Below, piece by piece: positions 56,405 through 64,000 of a stretch of 64,000 nt of DNA. The stretch covers positions 1 through 64,000 of the forward strand of contig JAACJM010000066.1 in assembly GCA_013368315.1 (NCBI GenBank). Direction: 5' to 3'. Position numbers and translations under genes: made by a program. The DNA comes from Tetrapyrgos nigripes (taxonomy: Eukaryota; Basidiomycota; Agaricomycetes; Agaricales; Campanellaceae). The first letter of the stretch is position 1; each line of letters opens with the position of its first letter. Under the pieces are notes generated by a model. That model was not told where the DNA came from. It searched no databases and was given only the letters and a program-made list of their open reading frames with translations.

Positions 56405-56625
56405 TGCATCACTGGAGAACAGTCCTCTTCCCAGTAGCCCTGCTCTCCTTAATAGCATCAACCACTCACCTATTTCTCAGTGCATCCCCAAGTGTTGTAT
56501 ACTCACCAACTTCTTGAACCAGTCCATCCGCAAAAGCCTCCCAAGCTCTACTTAGTCCTTACCATCCCAAATTCATCCAGATCCTTCTCTATGTCGATCT
56601 TCTCTCTGTTTTAGATAGTGACCTG
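56405..56625 (-). pseudogene. 3' remnant of a Gal80-like gene with CG decay
   Basis: It aligns with the 3' end of copy 3 (42210-42400), for example TTAATAGCATCAACCACTC and CCGCAAAAGCCTCCCAAGCT. CG sites of copy 3 are TG or CA here: TCCGCT to CCTGCT, CTCGCC to CTCACC, AACGCATC to AGTGCATC, AGCGTCGCAT to AGTGTTGTAT. Similarity fades near 56625. Its order relative to 43744-44000 shows that the two remnants are not halves of one inserted-into gene. Confidence 0.78.
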
Positions 56626-57367
56626 GTAGACACTGCAACAATTTTTCTAATTGACAAAGTCTCAGTCTTTAAGGTGGCCACCAAGACCATATAAGATAAT
56701 TCTGGCTACAGCATGTGTCCTAATATACTCACAACTATGCTCAAAGGTCAAGCAACAGCTTCACTGACATCACTATTCAGAGCCAAGTGATATCTCTGAC
56801 TAGCCGATGAATTATTTTTCGAAAAGTGCAGCGACAGAATAATTGAGTGGACAGGCTAAAGAACTTGTCCTCATAGTAAAGTTTCCAATGCCTGACTACA
56901 GAGTATGAATGCCCACCATTCTCTTCCAGTCGTTGACAGTCCTCTCTTTCAACTTTCTTGTTCTCTTGTCGCAAAAAAATGGGTCGTTTCCAATTTGGTT
57001 CATTCTTCTTCAAGTAAAAATTGACACGTTTTGAACGCGTCGCACTGGTCGTTGTCTTGGGGTGGTGAAGTGACGAGGTCCCGAAGTTGGGCACTGATTT
57101 GTGTAGCCACATTAGGATCTTGTCCAGCACTCCTTTACGTACTTACATTGTTTATTTCCATGCTTACATGCCATGCTTCTGTTGTCTTTACCATATGCTT
57201 CAATACTACTGATATTTTACAGCTAGGTCAATGGAAAGGTGCATATACAACATGTCCAATTTCAAACCCATACAATGTCTCATTCCTTTTGGCCATACAA
57301 GACTTATAGGAGGAGCATGAACCTCCAGATGGAGAGTGGTGGGACGGAGATTCAGACTTGGACTCTG
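56626..57367. other. non-coding spacer
   Basis: About 740 bp with no supported gene. Opposed short frames at 56777-57130 (minus) and 57031-57309 (plus, hydrophobic middle) have no motif or splice support. Confidence 0.35.
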
Positions 57368-57885
57368 TGTCAAAGTTGTCGATACACTCGATAACCACCC
57401 AAGTCACACAATACGAGAAAGCCGGTTTACAAGAGAATAGATTGGTTAAGAGAGATAGAGAGATAGAGAGATAGAGAAAGAGTAAGCTGACTAGGCTCTA
57501 CACTGCGTAGTAAAAGTACGGAGCGGAGACGAAGTGAACGAACTAAAGAATAGGTTACAAGGATCACAGGTATATAAGTAAAATATGAACAGATGGGAAA
57601 GAGTAAGTAATAGTAAACGGTGTCATGTGGAAATGTCAAGGGCGAGAGAATAATAAGTCAAATATGGATAGATGAAGGTACTGGATCACACGGAGTGATT
57701 GACAGTGAGAATGTCCATGGAGATAGGAATCGGAGGAGATAAGAATATGAGTCATAGATCTAGAAAGATGGTAACTATAGACGATGATGAGAAATGGTTG
57801 ATGTTTTATGGGTTTAGAGTGGGAATAGGTAGTAAAGGGAAAGAAATAGAAAGGAAAATGAATAGGCGGGAGACGATTCATGACA
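57368..57885 (-). repeat. 3' LTR of the second Ty3 element (limits inferred)
   Basis: The right end (minus-strand start TGTCATGAATCG) is set by the polypurine tract at 57886-57898. The left end is placed where TGTCA on the plus strand mirrors it, giving a TGTCA..TGACA pair and 518 bp. It contains a GAGATAGA microsatellite (about 57448-57478). The partner LTR is outside the window, so the left limit is not proven. Confidence 0.5.
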
Positions 57886-57898
57886 TTACCCCCTCTTT
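57886..57898 (-). promoter_or_regulatory. polypurine tract of the second Ty3 element
   Basis: On the minus strand AAAGAGGGGGTAA immediately precedes TGTCA. It overlaps the stop codon of the accessory ORF. Confidence 0.65.
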
Positions 57899-58412
57899 AG
57901 GACGAGCTTTCACCGGAGCTCGACACTCCAGCCTTCCAGTGTTCCGTCCACTGCTTGCGGAGTCGTCTGTCTACATCCCCTTGGCTCGGCAAATACTTGT
58001 CCCAGTCTACAGGGTAGTTTCCAATCTCCCATCTAGGATCGTTCCAGTCCAGGTCCCCCCATCCTGTGGTGTCGGTAGCCGTTCCCCATCCACCTCCATT
58101 GTTATCCATGCTCCATGGTACAACGTTGTTTGCCCCCCATATGCTGGCGTCTCCCCAACCTATATTCCCTCTGTGTTCCGCACGTAGCGACGTCCATTGT
58201 ACCACGCAACGGGCCTTATGTCCTCTGCCCAATCTGCACCGTCCTGGCCCGTCTTCTCCTCCCCATGTGCAGCGTTGACACCCGTTGTGAGGTCCTGTGT
58301 GTTGTTTTGGCAGTCTGCATCGACGTCCAGAGCGGGTTCCATAGCTGCAGCGTCCCCTGTTGGTTGGGAGTGTGTCGTTCGCGATGGTGTCGATGGAGGA
58401 AGTGGTTGACAT
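57897..58412 (-). CDS. accessory ORF of the Ty3 element: tandem Cys/His modules and Trp-rich tail
   Basis: 171 codons with an ATG at 58412, 163 bp after pol and ending inside the polypurine tract. Two similar zinc-binding-like modules stand in tandem: C22-x9-C32-x5-H38-x3-H42 and C48-x10-C59-x5-H65-x3-C69. The first carries YGTRSGRRCR and the second GPGRCRLGRGHKARC. The rest is rich in Trp, Gly and Asp (GWGDASIWG, GGGWGTATDTTGWGDL, WNDPRW) and ends in a Ser/Glu tail. It is not gag, pol or envelope-like (no membrane segment). I do not know the family. A role in nucleic-acid binding or targeting is only a guess from the Cys/His spacing. Confidence 0.65.
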   Translation of the reverse strand: MSTTSSIDTIANDTLPTNRGRCSYGTRSGRRCRLPKQHTGPHNGCQRCTWGGEDGPGRCRLGRGHKARCVVQWTSLRAEHRGNIGWGDASIWGANNVVPWSMDNNGGGWGTATDTTGWGDLDWNDPRWEIGNYPVDWDKYLPSQGDVDRRLRKQWTEHWKAGVSSSGESSS

Positions 58413-58575
58413 GGTAATGATAAGGGTGTAGTGAAGGGTAGTCCGATGAAACTGGTAGGACGTGGTTGAGTTCTGTCCCTCTTCGTTGTAGAGAGGGGTC
58501 TTTTATATTTGTCTGTCTGTATGGAGGATATTTTGAATAGACGGTCAAGTTACCCTGTTTTGACAGTAAACGCCG

Positions 58576-61500
58576 TTAACGAGGGAATGCGATTGACGAG
58601 TGATGACAAAATTCTGAGTTCGATTGCCGAGTGGGGTGTGAAGGCGGGCATAGGATGCCTACGGTTCGTAACAGTGTTTCTCCTCGGAGTTGTGCTTTCG
58701 CCTGAAGTACTCGGGTACTTCGCCATATGTCTTCCATGGCGACGCCTAGTGAACGCACCATTGTTCCCGGACGTATCAGGTTTTTGGGTCGATATGCATC
58801 TGGATGTTGTTGATGAAAGGTTTCGATCATGTCCTTCACCTTTGTCAATCCCGACGCTGGTTCCCATGAATTTTCCGAGTCAGCGTAATCTAGCCATTTG
58901 ACAAGGTATTGTACTCCCCGTCGGTTTCTCGTTGGTTTTGAATCGAGAATTGCTTCCACGTCATATTCGTTGTCTTCGGGTAGTAGCTCGGCAGGTTCTC
59001 CCGGGTAGTTCACTCCGTGGGCTTCTGTCTCTTTGTACGGCGATAGGAGTGAGGCGTGGAATACTGGATGAATGCGCCAGCCATTCGGTAATTTGAGTCG
59101 ATAATTGACTCCACTGATGACGTCAGTGATTTCGAAAGGTCCGTGACGACGATTCGCCAACTTAGCTTTTGGTCTCGTCGTCTTCAGATTCTTCCCATCC
59201 AGCAACACTTTATCCCCAACTTTAAACTTCACCCCTTCGTTCCGGTAGTCCTTGTTTTGCTCTTTCATTAGTTCAGCTGCCGTTGCCAGACTTGCTTTCA
59301 GTTCCTCTCGAATTGTATCCAAGTTCTGGAGGCGCTCTTCGACTTTTGGTACGTGTGAAGTTGGGTTGATGGAAGGGAATAGTCGCGGTAAAAATCCGTG
59401 GAGTAGTTCAAACGGTGATTTCCCGGTCGCTGAGTGAACCCGGGTGTTATGACAGAACTCGGCGTATGGCAGGTATTTGACCCAATCGTCTTGGCGATAA
59501 TTACAGAAGGTTCGAAGATATTGTTCCAGTTCTTGGTTGAACCTCTCTGTTTCGCCATCTGTCTGCGGGTGGTAAGCGGTACTAAGTGCCAAAGTGATAC
59601 CTAACTTAGCGTAAATGCCCTTCATCACTTGGCTTGCGAATTGAGGTCCGCGGTCGGATATCATTTTATCCCATAAGCCATACCGTCGCCAAGTGTTGTC
59701 GAACAATAGGTCGATTGTTCCGTCGCTATCAATACCTTTTCTGCATGGAGAGATGACAACTGTTTTCGTTGAACGATCGACTGTGACGTGAATTGCATTG
59801 AAGCCGTCACATTCTGGCAGGTCCGTGATGAAGTCCGTTGTAATGGTACCAAAGGGTCGCTCCGGTATTTCGTTCGGGATCAACGGTACATGCGCAGGGT
59901 GGTTGTTTGCCTTGGTTAACTGACAGGTAGCGCATCCTTCAACGTAGTTGCGAACAAATACTGACATACCGGGCCACCAGAATTCTCTACTGACGAGTTC
60001 ATATGTTTTGAATCGTCCTGGGTGACCTGCAGTGAGGCTGTCGTGATGCAATTTAACGATGTCACGTCTGAGCTGCTGATCGTTTGGGACGTAGATCTTC
60101 CCTCGGAACAAGATAATCCCGTCTTCGTAGTTCCATTCCTGTAAATTCTTTACCAAAGCGCGGGGTCCGTTGTCAACGATAGTTTGTAACGCACTCACGA
60201 CTTCAGCATCCTTATCCGGACACTCCTTTATTCGTCTTTTCAATTCCGCATCTCCTATTGCGGTTACTGTCCCTGGTCGCGTCGCTCGAATTCTGAAGAA
60301 TCTAGGGTCAAGCAAGACCCTGTCCTTGTTGTCGTTTTCGACCCCCTCTTTATGATCCGATCTTCGAGAAAGTGGGTCACTTCGATTCAGATTTCCCGGT
60401 TTATGGGTGAGCGTAAAATCGAATCTGGTCAAGAACAAGGCCATCCTTGCTTGTCGTCGGCTGAGTTTTTGGGCCGAGGTAAAATATCTGAGGTTGTCGT
60501 GATCAGTTAGGATTTCGATGGTGTGTGGTCCTCCTTCAAGGTAGTGCCGCCAGGCTTCAAGTCCTCGTATGATTGCTAGCAGTTCTTTGTCATGGATGTC
60601 GTAGTTTCGTTCGGTTTCGGACAGCGCTTTTGAAAGGTAGGCTACTGGGTGCCATTTGCCGTCCGATCCTTGTTGTTGCAGGATACCTCCTGTGGCGTAA
60701 TCTGACGCGTCAACTTCTACTCGGTACGGTTTAGAGTGGTCAGGCATGAGAAGAACTGGTGAAGTTGTGAACGTATCTTTGAGTGCCTGGAAGGCCCTTT
60801 GAGCTTCTTCAGACCATTCCCATGGATGTTCCTTTTTCGTGAGATCGAAAAGGGGTCGTGCGATCTTTGAGAAATCCTGTATGAAACGTCGATAGAAGTT
60901 TCCGAAGCCGAGGAATGACTGTACGTCCTTGACGTTCCGTGGGACTGGCCATTTAGTTACTCCTTCGACCTTGATTGGGTCCATCGCTAATGTGTTATGT
61001 GATACGATAAGGCCAAGGAACTCCACTGAGTCGGTTTCGAAGGTACATTTTTCCGGTTTAGCGTATAGGTCGTTCTCATGGAGTCGTGCCAGTACTTGTT
61101 TCACCATGTATCGATGTTCTTCCAGGGATTCCGTGAATATAAGAATGTCGTCCATATAGATTACGACTTTTCCAGAGTCGATCAAGTCCTTGAATAGGGT
61201 ATTCATCATTGCTTGGAACGTGGCTGGAGAATTCATAAGACCGAAAAACATCACCGTTGGTTCAAAGAGACCGCGGTTGGTTTTGAACGCCGCTTTCCAT
61301 TCATCTCCCTTCTTGATACGTACGTTGTTATATCCCCATCTTAGATCGATTTTGGAGAATATTCGTGCCCCTTTGAGTTTGTCTACGAGTTCCGATATAA
61401 GCGGTAAGGGGTATTCGTTCTTGACGGTCCCTTTGTTCAGGGCGCGGTAATCCTGTACTGGTCGTAGTTTTCCGTCTTTCTTTTTTACAAAGAAGAAGGG

Positions 61501-62610
61501 ACTTGCCATAGGAGACTTCGACGGTCTTATGTACCCTTTCTCCAAGTTTTCCTTGATGAATTCGTCGAGTTCCTTTTGTTCATTTGGGGATAACGGATAT
61601 GTTTTGCAAGGGCGTGGTGTAAAGTCCGGTTTTAACTCGATGGCGTGGTCCCATTCACCACGTTTCGGTAGTCTTTCTGAGGTTTGTTTGTCAAAGACTT
61701 GTAGGAACTGATGATATTGTGAGGGAATCTTATCTTTAAGAGGTACATCGACCTGAACATTCTGAGCCGCTTCTGCGAGTTCTTGTGCTTTCGTAAAACC
61801 CGCTCGGATATTCAGATCCGGTCCTCCTGACGCTTCTTCATCGAATCTTTCCTCTTTCCCTAACAATTCTTCCATTACGTCCTGTTCCCACCGTTCTGGG
61901 ATCGTGTCCCTGTCGTAGTCATCTTCGGTAAAGATTGCGGTTTCTTCTGAGTTTCGGTGGAAAGATCGAATAGGAATTCGACGTCGTCGTCCTGCAATTT
62001 TCGATTGGGCAATTGGTTTAAATCGTCCAACTGGTTCTATCCACCTGACTTGGTATTCCTTGTGATGGGTTCTCGGATCGACGATTGCAGGTTTCAAGGT
62101 TTTTGTTTTCAAGTGAAGAACGGGAGGTTTTGCCGTGATACATGTTTCTGGACATCGAGTCATGTCTACCCGTGAGTTTGACCAGTCTATATCCGGATTA
62201 TGTTCTTCCAACCAGTCGGTACCGAGAATTATATCATGATCCCCGATGTCCGTTACATAGAATTCGGCCTGTTCTTCATGGTACGCATTGCTGCCTCGAG
62301 AATAGATACGAAGATTTTGGATTGTGTATTCCCGTACCCATCCCATGGTGTTTTCAGAACCGTCAACGTTTCGAACTGGGAACGGGTTTTTGATAGGGAG
62401 GAGGGTGAGTTGGTTTCTTCGTGCGAATTGACTGTTAATGATTATGCCTTCTGCACCGCTGTCTATTAGAGCGTTTGCGTCGATTTTTCTGCCAGTAATT
62501 TTGCCGATTAGTTCAGTTTTGAGTGTGATTGATGGTATCTGTTTATTGCGAGTGATTGCCGACATTCTTATTTCTGAAGGAAAGGTTCGCTCACAAGAGG
62601 GGTATAACAC
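58576..62610 (-). CDS. Ty3 chromovirus pol (protease, RT, RNase H, integrase, chromodomain)
   Basis: An uninterrupted frame; it is open from 62694, and the first in-frame ATG is at SEIRM near 62565. Protease: ALIDSGAEGIIINSQF. RT: MASPFFFVKKKDGKLRPVQD, FSKIDLRWGYNNVRI, and VIYMDDILIFTES with the YMDD active site. RNase H: YRVEVDASDYATGGIL, DKELLAIIRGLEAW and LTDHDNLRYF. Integrase: zinc site HHDSLTAGHPG..CATCQLTK, catalytic TDFITDLP, ISDRGPQFAS and TDGETERFNQELE. Chromodomain near the C-terminus: YDVEAILDSK, VQYLVKWLDYADSENSWEP. It copies element RNA and integrates it; chromodomains steer such elements to methylated-histone chromatin. All catalytic residues I looked for are present. An unusual tail of about 65 residues follows the chromodomain. 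Confidence 0.92.
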   Translation of the reverse strand: MLYPSCERTFPSEIRMSAITRNKQIPSITLKTELIGKITGRKIDANALIDSGAEGIIINSQFARRNQLTLLPIKNPFPVRNVDGSENTMGWVREYTIQNLRIYSRGSNAYHEEQAEFYVTDIGDHDIILGTDWLEEHNPDIDWSNSRVDMTRCPETCITAKPPVLHLKTKTLKPAIVDPRTHHKEYQVRWIEPVGRFKPIAQSKIAGRRRRIPIRSFHRNSEETAIFTEDDYDRDTIPERWEQDVMEELLGKEERFDEEASGGPDLNIRAGFTKAQELAEAAQNVQVDVPLKDKIPSQYHQFLQVFDKQTSERLPKRGEWDHAIELKPDFTPRPCKTYPLSPNEQKELDEFIKENLEKGYIRPSKSPMASPFFFVKKKDGKLRPVQDYRALNKGTVKNEYPLPLISELVDKLKGARIFSKIDLRWGYNNVRIKKGDEWKAAFKTNRGLFEPTVMFFGLMNSPATFQAMMNTLFKDLIDSGKVVIYMDDILIFTESLEEHRYMVKQVLARLHENDLYAKPEKCTFETDSVEFLGLIVSHNTLAMDPIKVEGVTKWPVPRNVKDVQSFLGFGNFYRRFIQDFSKIARPLFDLTKKEHPWEWSEEAQRAFQALKDTFTTSPVLLMPDHSKPYRVEVDASDYATGGILQQQGSDGKWHPVAYLSKALSETERNYDIHDKELLAIIRGLEAWRHYLEGGPHTIEILTDHDNLRYFTSAQKLSRRQARMALFLTRFDFTLTHKPGNLNRSDPLSRRSDHKEGVENDNKDRVLLDPRFFRIRATRPGTVTAIGDAELKRRIKECPDKDAEVVSALQTIVDNGPRALVKNLQEWNYEDGIILFRGKIYVPNDQQLRRDIVKLHHDSLTAGHPGRFKTYELVSREFWWPGMSVFVRNYVEGCATCQLTKANNHPAHVPLIPNEIPERPFGTITTDFITDLPECDGFNAIHVTVDRSTKTVVISPCRKGIDSDGTIDLLFDNTWRRYGLWDKMISDRGPQFASQVMKGIYAKLGITLALSTAYHPQTDGETERFNQELEQYLRTFCNYRQDDWVKYLPYAEFCHNTRVHSATGKSPFELLHGFLPRLFPSINPTSHVPKVEERLQNLDTIREELKASLATAAELMKEQNKDYRNEGVKFKVGDKVLLDGKNLKTTRPKAKLANRRHGPFEITDVISGVNYRLKLPNGWRIHPVFHASLLSPYKETEAHGVNYPGEPAELLPEDNEYDVEAILDSKPTRNRRGVQYLVKWLDYADSENSWEPASGLTKVKDMIETFHQQHPDAYRPKNLIRPGTMVRSLGVAMEDIWRSTRVLQAKAQLRGETLLRTVGILCPPSHPTRQSNSEFCHHSSIAFPR

Positions 62611-62681
62611 ACTATATCGATTGTTCTTTAACTGTCCGGTGTACTGTTTTACTCCTACTGACGACGTAGCAGAGGAGTGCT

Positions 62682-63724
62682 TTAAAAATCCAATTTAGAC
62701 ATAATGTCCTTTAAATAGACGGTTGCTTGTTCCTTTTCCTCTCCTTCTAATCCTTTAACCCTATTTACCATATCGGAGATTTCCTTGATCGTGTTTCGAG
62801 AAGTGGACGCCTGTGCCACCGTTGCCGGTGGAGGAGAGACGCGGTTTCGGCTGTTCGAATGGTGCGAGGAGGGAAGTTTCGGGAAGTGTTTTGAGACGAC
62901 GCTCTCGGGAATGTCGGACACTCGTTGCTCATATGTCCAGTTTGTCTACATGCAAAGCATGCCCCTGCTTTTCGAAGTCGGTCCCTTTCATCAGGTGTCA
63001 GTTTAGGTGGCAAATTGAAAGACGAGTTAGCACCTGATCCCATGAGCGCATTGACGCTTGCTACCGTTCTTCCTTGAGACGGACCTGGGCTATTCTTTGA
63101 CGTTGAAGTAGTTTTCCAGCGTCCTTGTCTTTCTCGTTCCTTCAACCATTCTAAGTGAAGCCCCACAGCTCTCTCCTGATATTCATCGAAGTCTTTCCAC
63201 TTCGGATATGTCCTTCCAACTGCTTCTCGGAGTTTGGGTGGCAACCCGTCCTGATAGAATTCTAACAGTGCCGCCTCTCCAAAGTCAGATTCCTCTCCAT
63301 ATGTGTCGAAAATGCTGTTATAGCTACTGATATCCGTCCCCCTCATTCTGGCAAACTTGATCTTTGTTCTAGCCACATCTTCCGAGGCTAAAGGTTTGAA
63401 GTCCCTTTTGAATCGATCACGTATCTCCTTTAAAGTTATCCATCTCCGTTGATCTGGTGTAGCTTTCAACTCCTCATTTTCTTCATCTGCATCTCGTTCC
63501 GTCAATCTCTGCGTTGCCCAGTCTCCTCCTTTTTCTCCTGCGAAGAATGACAGAAATAATGCAACCTGACTTTCTTCGGTTGGGTACCTTCCTTCATTCA
63601 TGCGCAGGTAGTTGTTGAACTGGGCCAACCATCGTTTTGCCTCGCTACGTTCTCCGTTGAAGGTATCCGGTTTTCTCCCTCGTTCGGAAGTTCCGTTTAA
63701 TCCGATAGGAGGCGTGTCAGCCAT
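62682..63724 (-). pseudogene. Ty3 chromovirus gag (one frameshift)
   Basis: From the ATG at 63724 the reading is MADTPPIGLNGTSERGRKPD, KRWLAQFNNYLRMNEGRYP, WITLKEIRDRFKRDFKPLAS and AVGLHLEWLKERERQGRW. The zinc knuckle is CFACRQTGHMSNEC (CCHC). Just after the knuckle the coding sense moves to another frame (SDIPESVVSKHFPK, then IKEISDMVNRVKGLEGEEK), ending KDIMSKLDF at TAA 62682-62684. The first frame runs on as basic nonsense to 62765. So this copy carries a 1-base indel near 62915-62930. The stop overlaps the pol frame by about 13 nt in the -1 register. Confidence 0.8.
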
Positions 63725-64000
63725 GACTGAGTCGTTCGGGTCTGAAGGGTCTGGAGACGGAGGTGTAGGGGGGCGACGAGGGGCTACGGATGGTCCTTCG
63801 GCGGATGGAATGATGGGCGAGGAAGGTGGGGAAGTGGGATCGTTTGGTTCTGGTGGGTTATTTGAAGGTGTTTCTGGTACTGGGTTGGGTTCGGAAGGCT
63901 GGTTGGGCGTAGAAGTCCCTGGCCTGATCTGGTTCTAGGTTTTCGATGTGCTTTCTGAATCGCAAGTTCTTGGAGCTGGGTTATAACGTGCAGCCAATTC
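63725..64000 (-). other. 5' leader of the second Ty3 element
   Basis: Upstream of the gag ATG. In the gag frame a Pro-rich stretch (PPTPPSPDPSDPND and earlier PSEPNPVPETPSNNPPEPND) is open back to a TAG near 63937, so gag might start earlier through splicing or another start. Neither the 5' LTR nor a primer-binding site is reached. Confidence 0.5.

Larger units (their letters stand above)
57368..64000 (-). mobile_element. Ty3 chromovirus with an accessory ORF, running off the window
   Basis: Minus strand, from right to left: gag (63724-62682), pol (62694-58576), an accessory ORF (58412-57897), a polypurine tract and the 3' LTR. The 5' LTR and primer site lie beyond 64000. Pol is a single open frame of about 1344 codons with a chromodomain near its end. 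CG sites are frequent, so this copy has escaped the decay seen in the nested element and is the younger of the two by that measure. Gag has one frameshift. Confidence 0.88.

Noticed and set aside
43744..56625. Idea that one Gal80-like gene was split by the retroelement insertion
   Set aside because: On the minus strand the 5' part should lie at higher coordinates than the 3' part; here the order is the reverse, so they are separate remnants.

Overview
The window is nuclear DNA of a filamentous basidiomycete, most likely a mushroom-forming agaricomycete. The evidence is dense short introns (about 50-75 nt, GT..AG), a Clp1-like sexual-development protein, DUF6535-ankyrin proteins that I know only from basidiomycetes, Gal80-like oxidoreductase paralogs, and DIRS-like and chromodomain Ty3 retrotransposons. 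I resolved exon structures by hand from splice signals and reading phase; no search was run.

Layout. 1-9 kb: the 3' end of an unidentified gene, a Clp1-like gene (minus), a long weakly coding stretch, then a short-chain dehydrogenase gene (SDR1) split by a 1.27-kb non-autonomous DNA transposon with a 10-bp target duplication. 10-25 kb: three paralogous DUF6535-ankyrin genes. Copy A is a wreck, copy B carries a stop and a 1-bp deletion and is almost stripped of CG dinucleotides, and copy C is intact (about 910 aa). 25-29 kb: a DHA1-type MFS exporter with a damaged first splice donor, convergent with SDR2, an intact paralog of SDR1. 29-33 kb: two doubtful small genes, a tandem repeat, and a small secreted KNH/Kre9-like protein gene. 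34-44 kb: a metabolic block with a DUF1688/Urc4-like uracil-catabolism gene, a sucrose-type (GPH) sugar transporter, three tandem Gal80-like Gfo/Idh/MocA paralogs (the middle one frameshifted), and a promoter remnant of another copy. 44-56 kb: a decayed DIRS-like tyrosine-recombinase retrotransposon whose recombinase gene is split by a complete LTR Ty3-type element (48810-55058). 56-64 kb: a CG-depleted 3' remnant of a Gal80-like gene, then most of a second Ty3 chromovirus (minus strand, running off the window) with an uninterrupted pol and an extra zinc-binding-like ORF before its 3' LTR.

Common thread: duplicated sequences show C-to-T decay at CG sites. All five in-frame stops in the nested Ty3 pol are TGA, and two fall where the family has a strongly expected arginine (CGA to TGA). 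Two of the three LTR-LTR differences are CG/TG. Ankyrin copy B has a stretch of about 1 kb with no CG at all. This fits cytosine methylation of repeats followed by deamination. The single-copy metabolic genes and the pol of the second Ty3 element do not show it to the eye.

Working together: the sugar transporter and the Gal80-like proteins plausibly belong to a carbohydrate-sensing or uptake locus. The ankyrin cluster behaves like a fast birth-and-death family.
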